Notes under the pieces: model-generated
The model's input: only the letters and a program-made list of their open reading frames with translations
What the model was told of the DNA's origin: nothing
Database searches by the model: none
Translations under genes and position numbers: made by a program
NCBI RefSeq assembly: GCF_900112955.1
Contig: NZ_FONP01000002.1
Location: 124,001 to 188,000, forward strand
DNA length: 64,000 nt
Origin: Peptostreptococcus sp. D1
GTDB lineage: Bacteria; Bacillota; Clostridia; Peptostreptococcales; Peptostreptococcaceae
Direction: 5' to 3'
Shown here: positions 58,819 to 64,000 of the stretch, in pieces
Numbering within the stretch: the stretch's first letter is position 1
Layout of the letters: each line of letters starts with the position of its first letter

Positions 58819-60441
58819 TTATTCCTCATCTTCTTCATCATAAGAGTCGATTGCCATATCATCTATGTTATGCTGTTCTTCTACTGTTTCTTCCAAATCT
58901 TCTGTATCGTCCTCTTTTTCATACTCATCTTCAAATTCATCATATTCTTCTTCATCTTCATCATAATCATCATCTTCCTGCTTTTTCTTGTAGATTTTAA
59001 AGTAATATCCTGCTCCAACTACTGCAAGAACGATGATTCCTAAAAAAATATATGAGCCGCTACCTTTGCTTTCTTCTTTTTTCGGCTCTTCTTTTTTTAC
59101 TTCGCTTTTCGGTACCGTTTCTTCCATTTTTTTGATTTCTTCTTTCGGGTTTTCCTTCTTCTCTACCATATTCAGAAGATCATCTTCAGATACTTCAGTC
59201 AAAAGCATTACATTTTCACTTTGCTCATCGTGATTGATGATTAAATGAAATGTCTTTCCGGATTTTGTCTGGAAAGTAATAAATTGTCTTGCATCTGCTG
59301 AATACTTATCTGCTTCTTTGTTATCGCTGCTATCCCCATGATGAATTGGATAATCATTATTCGCATTATCTTTATTTTCTGTAACAGTTCCTCTTGCCTT
59401 TAACGGAGCTGAAGCCACACCCTTATTGGTATTTACATTGCTACTTGCACCGTCCATTGATGAATCCTGACTACTGTTATTAGCAGGAGCTTTCGGTGTC
59501 AGCTTATTGGGATAGCGAACTTCCTTTTCTTTCTCCTTTGATTCAGTTTTACCTGTATCTTTTGTAGTATTGCCGGAGCTTACTGCATCAGATGAACCTT
59601 TACCGGAACTCTGTGGTGTTTGAGAAGAAATACCTGAGCTTGTCTTAATCCCTGAAATAGGACTAATCGGTGTAACTGACTGTGATGTTACAGGAGCTTT
59701 GTTTGTTTCAGTTGCCTTTTTCTCAAGCTCTTTCACCTTTTCCGTCAGCTTATCTATTTCCTTTTTCATATCTTCTGATAAGTCTTTATTTCCCTTATCT
59801 TTCTTCATTTTTTCTTTCAGACTTTCAATCTCAGCTTCAAGGTCTTTGATTTTTTCTTTCTGTTTATCGCTTAGTTTGTCTTTATCCCTGATTTCACCAT
59901 TTAACTTATCAAGTTTATCCTGAAGCTCTTTGGCCTCTTTTTCCATTTTGAAAATATCGTCCTTAGAAAGATCTGTCTGTGTTCCCTTATCTTCTGTTTT
60001 TTTATCTTCCGTCTGAGTGCTTTCGTCCTGTTTTGGCTTTTCCTCTTCTGCCTGAGTTTCTTTATCCTTAACTGTAATTTTTTCTACTTTACGGATAATC
60101 TCATCTGTACCGTCTCCCTTTACTTTATAGAACAAAAATTCGTCAATAAATTTCATATTATCCTCTAACATTGGTAAATCTCCACTGTCAAGAACTTGCC
60201 CGGTTTCTTCTTCAATTATTTCTTCCTTATATACACTCTCATCCTTAAATATATATTTTATCTTAACCTCCACTTTAGTTTGAGCTAAAACTTCTGTGGG
60301 ACTAATCAGTGTCGGGATTAAACTACCTTGTGCAAAAACAATCTGGTGATTGAAAAGCATTGTTCCAAGTAAAGCAAATATCAAAAAGATTACTCCGGAC
60401 AATGTTATCGCCATTTTTTTATTCTTCCATTTGATTTTCAT
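58819..60441 (-). CDS. DUF4366/CD1107-family surface protein of the ICE
   Basis: A 540-residue protein with an N-terminal signal or anchor segment (ITLSGVIFLIFALLGTMLF, about 12-30), an extracellular part with coiled coil (about 150-245), a Ser/Thr/Asn-rich linker, the DUF4366 core (QFITFQTKSGKTFHLIINHD, about 388-407), a transmembrane helix (YIFLGIIVLAVVGAGYYF, about 468-485) and a highly acidic tail (about 490-540). The family is found only in Tn1549-like transfer regions and probably works in cell contact or channel assembly. It overlaps the DUF4315 gene by 23 nt. Confidence 0.85.
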   Translation of the reverse strand: MKIKWKNKKMAITLSGVIFLIFALLGTMLFNHQIVFAQGSLIPTLISPTEVLAQTKVEVKIKYIFKDESVYKEEIIEEETGQVLDSGDLPMLEDNMKFIDEFLFYKVKGDGTDEIIRKVEKITVKDKETQAEEEKPKQDESTQTEDKKTEDKGTQTDLSKDDIFKMEKEAKELQDKLDKLNGEIRDKDKLSDKQKEKIKDLEAEIESLKEKMKKDKGNKDLSEDMKKEIDKLTEKVKELEKKATETNKAPVTSQSVTPISPISGIKTSSGISSQTPQSSGKGSSDAVSSGNTTKDTGKTESKEKEKEVRYPNKLTPKAPANNSSQDSSMDGASSNVNTNKGVASAPLKARGTVTENKDNANNDYPIHHGDSSDNKEADKYSADARQFITFQTKSGKTFHLIINHDEQSENVMLLTEVSEDDLLNMVEKKENPKEEIKKMEETVPKSEVKKEEPKKEESKGSGSYIFLGIIVLAVVGAGYYFKIYKKKQEDDDYDEDEEEYDEFEDEYEKEDDTEDLEETVEEQHNIDDMAIDSYDEEDEE

Positions 60442-60706
60442 GATTTTCCTCCATATTATTATGATTTTCTGTATTTCTCATTTCCTGTAACTTCATTTTT
60501 TCTTGTTTTTCCTCTTTTTTATAACGTCTCATCATTTCTAAAAAATCGTCAATAGAAATGTCAATACTTCGGTATTCCTTTAAAACCTCAATATTTTCCA
60601 TCTCTTCCTGTTCTTCTTTTAACATCTCCTGTTTTAACTGGAGTTCTTCTATTTTTTCCTGAATATCTTTTTGCTTTTCTATATTTTTTCTATATTTTTT
60701 ATTCAA
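60419..60706 (-). CDS. DUF4315-family small coiled-coil protein
   Basis: A 95-residue, almost wholly helical Lys/Glu-rich protein (KNIEKQKDIQEKIEELQLKQ), with the family-typical SIDISIDDFLEMMRRYK at about 46-62. It is regularly found between the CHAP hydrolase and DUF4366 genes in Tn1549-like elements. ATG start near 60706 with GGAGG upstream. Function unknown; perhaps a cytoplasmic adaptor of the transfer apparatus. Confidence 0.8.
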   Translation of the reverse strand: MNKKYRKNIEKQKDIQEKIEELQLKQEMLKEEQEEMENIEVLKEYRSIDISIDDFLEMMRRYKKEEKQEKMKLQEMRNTENHNNMEENHENQMEE

Positions 60707-60718
60707 AATATTCCCTCC

Positions 60719-63148
60719 TTATTTTTGTACTGATGGTGGAAATCCAAACCCCACAGGATGATGTTTACAAAATGTTGCAATCCAATTATCTATGGTAGTT
60801 ACTCTTATACGTCCTATATTATCCATTACCTTTCCATCTCCGATATAAACACCTACATGACCATAGGTAGCACCTAAACTTCCACCGCTACTGCTGCTTT
60901 CCACTGCAACAAGCATTCCCACTTTTAGCTTTGACTTATCTGATGTAAAGGTGTAATTTCGGTACATATCATTAGCGTTTCCTCCTATATATCCAAGTCC
61001 TGCATTTTGATATACCTGCGATACCCACATTGCACACCAACCCATTCCCGGAGATGGGGTAACATAAGCGGCATTTACTATTTTCTTTTGCACTTCACTT
61101 GATGCCTCATATTCTTTTCCTCCGCCGATTCCACCATTTGAATTTATAAGGTCAGTATTTCCAAATACTTGTCCCATATTCCCTTGTGCCAAAAACAAAG
61201 TTTCGTAGTGTGCCAAGTTATTAGTATAAGATTTAAATGTTTCTCTGATAATAGAATCCATCTCTCTTTTTTCTAAGGTTACGATGAGTTTTTTATACTC
61301 ATACGGTTCTTCATGACTTTCAGTATGTTCATTGCCGTCAGCATCCATATAGCTTGATGTAACAGTTCTATATCTAATTTCGATCTCTTCCTTATAGGTT
61401 AAGGTATACATATTTTGAAACAGACTTTTAAGTTCACTTTCTACTTCAGAAATATTCTTTACGATTCCATAACGAGCTGTGATATAAGACAAGAGTTCAT
61501 GGACATTATGGCCGATATTCTCTTTTCCATTTATAATATATTCATCATATCCCGGATGATTTTCCTTTACACTGTCCATCTCTTCTTGCAAAGCCTGTTC
61601 TAAAGATGAAAACTTTTGATTGATTTCTTTGAGTACATCTTCTGATGATAAGTAGGTTGTCCCTACGGTATTACTTACCATCCCCGTTCCCATATTCATC
61701 ATCATACTTCCTGACTGAAAAAGCATAAAAAAGATTCCTACTAATAAAAATAGTAGAAATCCTATCTTTTTCCCTCTACCCTTTACAAATTCAGCAAATC
61801 TTTTACTGCCCTCTATAAAAGATTTTTTTATTCTGTTTTTTACACTGTCTTTATACTTATTTTGAATCTGTCTTTTATACTGCCTTCTTTTAAAAAATTG
61901 TCTGAGCCTTGAGGTATTTTGGTAATCCGCACTTTTTTTCAACTCTTCCATATTTTTTTGAAAGAAGAGTTTCTTTTCTTTTTTTTGAATACTCTTTTCA
62001 AGTTTATTTATCTTCTTTTGTCCCTTTAATGCCTTCTTTTTCCCACGATGATAGGCATGTCTTGAAAGAGTTTCTATCTTTTCTACAGCCTTATGACTTC
62101 CCTCAACTGCTGCGTTATCTTCTTTTCCGCTTTCAAGATACCTCTTTAACATACCCGTTGCTATTACTGCACTTTTAGCACTTTGTGTTTTTTTGTCAAT
62201 TCTCTTATTTTTTAATTTCTTCTCTTGTCTTTGCTTTTTTTGCTGTAACTTGGAGATTTTCTTTTCCTTACTTTCAAATTTATCTGCCTTTTTTTGTGAT
62301 GTGTTTTTATCAGCAGTTTTTCTTTTATCCTTTGCATCCTGAAATGAATTCTTTTTCGTATCCTTATTTCTGGTAAACTCCTTATCATCAAAGTTGCTCC
62401 TGGTATATTTATTCTGTTTTTCTACTTTTGGACTTTCATTGAAAAATCTTTCTTTGGCATACTGTTTATATTTCTTATTCTTGGATTTTGGATTTTTTAT
62501 ATAGTCATTATAATTTTTTTCCTTATCATTTTGCCTATTATCATACTTTTCATCATCTGCAAGAGGTCGATATGACACTTTACTATCCCTAAAATCCACA
62601 TCGTACCTATCTATTACTCCATCATTATCCATATCCTTCGATAATGGATCATAGACTTCCTGTTCTTTTTTAAATTTATCCATCTGTCTTCGCATATTTT
62701 TCTTATCTTTAGAAATGACCACACAAGATTCTTGTATATCTTTTTTCTCACCAAAATTGCGAAAAGAATTACCTTTATAGTTCTTTAAACTTTGCCTTTT
62801 AAGCTTATTTTTAAAATCATTGTCATGACTTATATCTAAAGGTATCTTTTCATTTAAAAGATCTTGTTTTATATCATCTGAACCTTCATATTTTTTTAAG
62901 GAAATATCATCTGAAAAGTCTTCTTTCTTATATTGATTTAAAGTTTCTTGTTCTTTATAAATCTTCTTTTTTTCTCTCTTATTATCAAAAGACAAATTTT
63001 TATTTTCTTCATAATTTTCATTTAAGTTATAAGGATAATTTTCTACGGTTTCTGATATGCCTTTTCTTTTTTCATCAATATGTTTTTGATTTTCTTGATT
63101 TAATCTATTCTCTTTACTCCTTTTGTACCTCTTGCTTTTGTTCTTCAT
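60719..63148 (-). CDS. VirB1-like cell-wall hydrolase with CHAP/NlpC-type domain
   Basis: An 809-residue transfer protein. Residues 1-450 are very basic and predicted cytoplasmic, with an Asp-rich motif [19 protein letters not shown] at about 168-187; one membrane helix (IGFLLFLLVGIFFMLF, about 455-475); an extracellular part ending in a cysteine-histidine amidase/peptidase domain (GWCAMWVSQVYQNAG with catalytic Cys at about 702, YGHVGVYIGDGKVMD with His at about 760). It locally opens peptidoglycan for the conjugation channel. The start overlaps the downstream methyltransferase reading by 35 nt. Confidence 0.85.
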   Translation of the reverse strand: MKNKSKRYKRSKENRLNQENQKHIDEKRKGISETVENYPYNLNENYEENKNLSFDNKREKKKIYKEQETLNQYKKEDFSDDISLKKYEGSDDIKQDLLNEKIPLDISHDNDFKNKLKRQSLKNYKGNSFRNFGEKKDIQESCVVISKDKKNMRRQMDKFKKEQEVYDPLSKDMDNDGVIDRYDVDFRDSKVSYRPLADDEKYDNRQNDKEKNYNDYIKNPKSKNKKYKQYAKERFFNESPKVEKQNKYTRSNFDDKEFTRNKDTKKNSFQDAKDKRKTADKNTSQKKADKFESKEKKISKLQQKKQRQEKKLKNKRIDKKTQSAKSAVIATGMLKRYLESGKEDNAAVEGSHKAVEKIETLSRHAYHRGKKKALKGQKKINKLEKSIQKKEKKLFFQKNMEELKKSADYQNTSRLRQFFKRRQYKRQIQNKYKDSVKNRIKKSFIEGSKRFAEFVKGRGKKIGFLLFLLVGIFFMLFQSGSMMMNMGTGMVSNTVGTTYLSSEDVLKEINQKFSSLEQALQEEMDSVKENHPGYDEYIINGKENIGHNVHELLSYITARYGIVKNISEVESELKSLFQNMYTLTYKEEIEIRYRTVTSSYMDADGNEHTESHEEPYEYKKLIVTLEKREMDSIIRETFKSYTNNLAHYETLFLAQGNMGQVFGNTDLINSNGGIGGGKEYEASSEVQKKIVNAAYVTPSPGMGWCAMWVSQVYQNAGLGYIGGNANDMYRNYTFTSDKSKLKVGMLVAVESSSSGGSLGATYGHVGVYIGDGKVMDNIGRIRVTTIDNWIATFCKHHPVGFGFPPSVQK

Positions 63149-64000
63149 TAAATTGTTTCACCTCACTTTCAATTCTTTTCTTTGCAAGGCTTACGTATTC
63201 CTCATTTAATTCAATCCCGATATATTTTCTATCTTGCATAAGTGCTACAAATCCGACCGTTCCGCTTCCAATAAAAGGATCAAGGATTAATCCTCCTTTC
63301 GGTGAGCCTGCAATCATACAGATTTCAGCCAACTTAGGAGGAAAAGCAGCATAATGCTCCCCTCTAAAAGATATGGTATTGATGGTCCAAATATCTCGTT
63401 TATTACGAAACTGCGGAATATTATCTCCTTTATACTCTCCATATTTTCTTGCCTTATTTATCTTCTGCACGTTTATCCCTGCATCTTCATTTAAATATTT
63501 GTTATATTCACTTCTTCCTCTCATATATCTTTTCTTGCTGACTTCTTTCATCGGCTCTGCCATAGCATCAAAATCATAATAATATTTTGGTGATTTGGAA
63601 AGTAAAAAAATATGTTCATAAGAACGAGTAGGTCTATCCCTACAAGCCTCAGGCATGGCATTTTCTTTGTGCCAGATGATGTCCGAGCGAAGATACCATC
63701 CATCTTCTCTTAAAGCAAATGCCAATCTCCAAGGTATTCCCATTAAATCCTTTGACTTGTAACCTAACACTTTTTGTGTAATTGAAGGGTTTTGTCCATT
63801 TCTTCCTTTTGGATATTTAGGATCCATATACTCTCCCTTTCTACCACCCGAACCGGCATAGGAATCGCCAATAACAATAAAGCAAGTACCATCTTTTCTA
63901 AGAACTCTCCTTACTTGTCTAAAAACTTGTACCAACCTGTCAAGATATTCTTCAACCGTAGCTTCTCTTCCTATTTGACCATCGCTTTTATAATCTCTAA
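63114..64000 (-). CDS. Site-specific DNA methyltransferase, N-terminus beyond window edge
   Basis: The frame is open to the window end (RDYKSDGQIGREATVEEYLD precedes the first possible start at 63935), so the gene is cut. Visible motifs: GTCFIVIGDSYAGSGG, LRSDIIWHKENAMPE, RSYEHIFLLSKSPKYYYD, and SAM motif I LILDPFIGSGTVGFVAL near the C-terminus, an order typical of beta-class N4/N6 methyltransferases whose catalytic DPPY lies at the N-terminus, here off the edge. Common in Tn1549-like ICEs; probably protects transferred DNA. Specificity unknown. Confidence 0.88.
   Translation of the reverse strand, partial: RDYKSDGQIGREATVEEYLDRLVQVFRQVRRVLRKDGTCFIVIGDSYAGSGGRKGEYMDPKYPKGRNGQNPSITQKVLGYKSKDLMGIPWRLAFALREDGWYLRSDIIWHKENAMPEACRDRPTRSYEHIFLLSKSPKYYYDFDAMAEPMKEVSKKRYMRGRSEYNKYLNEDAGINVQKINKARKYGEYKGDNIPQFRNKRDIWTINTISFRGEHYAAFPPKLAEICMIAGSPKGGLILDPFIGSGTVGFVALMQDRKYIGIELNEEYVSLAKKRIESEVKQFNEEQKQEVQKE

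Noticed and set aside
59950-60100. TQT repeats in the DUF4366 protein (STQTED, GTQTDL) resembling eukaryotic dynein light chain (LC8) binding motifs
   Set aside because: They lie in a low-complexity Lys/Glu/Thr linker of a bacterial surface protein; chance similarity is the simplest explanation.

Overview
The window is a stack of mobile DNA from a low-GC Gram-positive bacterium (Firmicutes). Most of it (about 6.2-64 kb) is very AT-rich, with strong AGGAGG-type ribosome binding sites. An anaerobic coccus of the Peptoniphilus/Anaerococcus/Finegoldia kind or a streptococcus would fit, but nearly everything here is transferable, so the host cannot be fixed. The first 6.2 kb is visibly more GC-rich and has different codon use. 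No tRNA, rRNA or CRISPR array was seen.

Region 1 (1-~6.2 kb), 'element A': a Tn4451/Tn1549-type mobilizable transposon, cut by the left window edge. It holds mobA (partial), mobC, an XRE regulator, a GNAT acetyltransferase behind a leader with tandem terminator hairpins, a small sigma factor with its partner, tnpW and the large serine recombinase tnpX. Its right end lies inside a third serine recombinase gene, leaving an 85-residue fragment at 6191-6448. Element A has therefore inserted into a second, larger integrative conjugative element (ICE).

Region 2 (6.2-9.3 kb), an ICE end: recombinase fragment, an intact large serine recombinase, a 55-aa ORF, a noncoding leader and a sigma-like factor. 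The order repeats that of element A.

Region 3 (9.6-38.4 kb), cargo: a siderophore-type system. An 11-gene leftward operon (37.8 to 18.1 kb) encodes a type II thioesterase, an Sfp-type phosphopantetheinyl transferase, an aryl acid-AMP ligase, an HMWP2/PchE-like NRPS (ArCP-Cy-A[MT-like]-PCP-Cy-PCP), a free-standing Cy protein with a docking domain, an alpha/beta hydrolase, a free carrier protein, a PchF-like NRPS (Cy-A[MT]-PCP-PCP), a saccharopine dehydrogenase-like reductase, a thiazolinyl imine reductase and a methyltransferase. A DtxR-type iron regulator lies upstream, and a 15-bp-arm palindrome covers the operon promoter. Next come a TetR regulator with two matching operators, an ECF transporter (S, T, fused A-A), a heterodimeric ABC transporter of YbtP/YbtQ shape and a MATE exporter. 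The closest described relatives in layout are the equibactin locus of Streptococcus equi ICESe2 and the yersiniabactin/pyochelin loci. No salicylate or dihydroxybenzoate synthase and no polyketide synthase is present, so the starter acid must come from elsewhere.

Region 4 (38.4-64 kb), ICE transfer genes: oriT candidate, mobC, relaxase, a small membrane protein, an OB-fold protein, a 3941-aa primase/methyltransferase/SNF2-helicase protein with a TnpV-like gene nested out of frame inside it, two DNA methyltransferases, topoisomerase III, an AbiE toxin-antitoxin pair with a palindromic promoter, and cell-envelope transfer proteins (DUF4366, DUF4315 and a CHAP/NlpC-type hydrolase).
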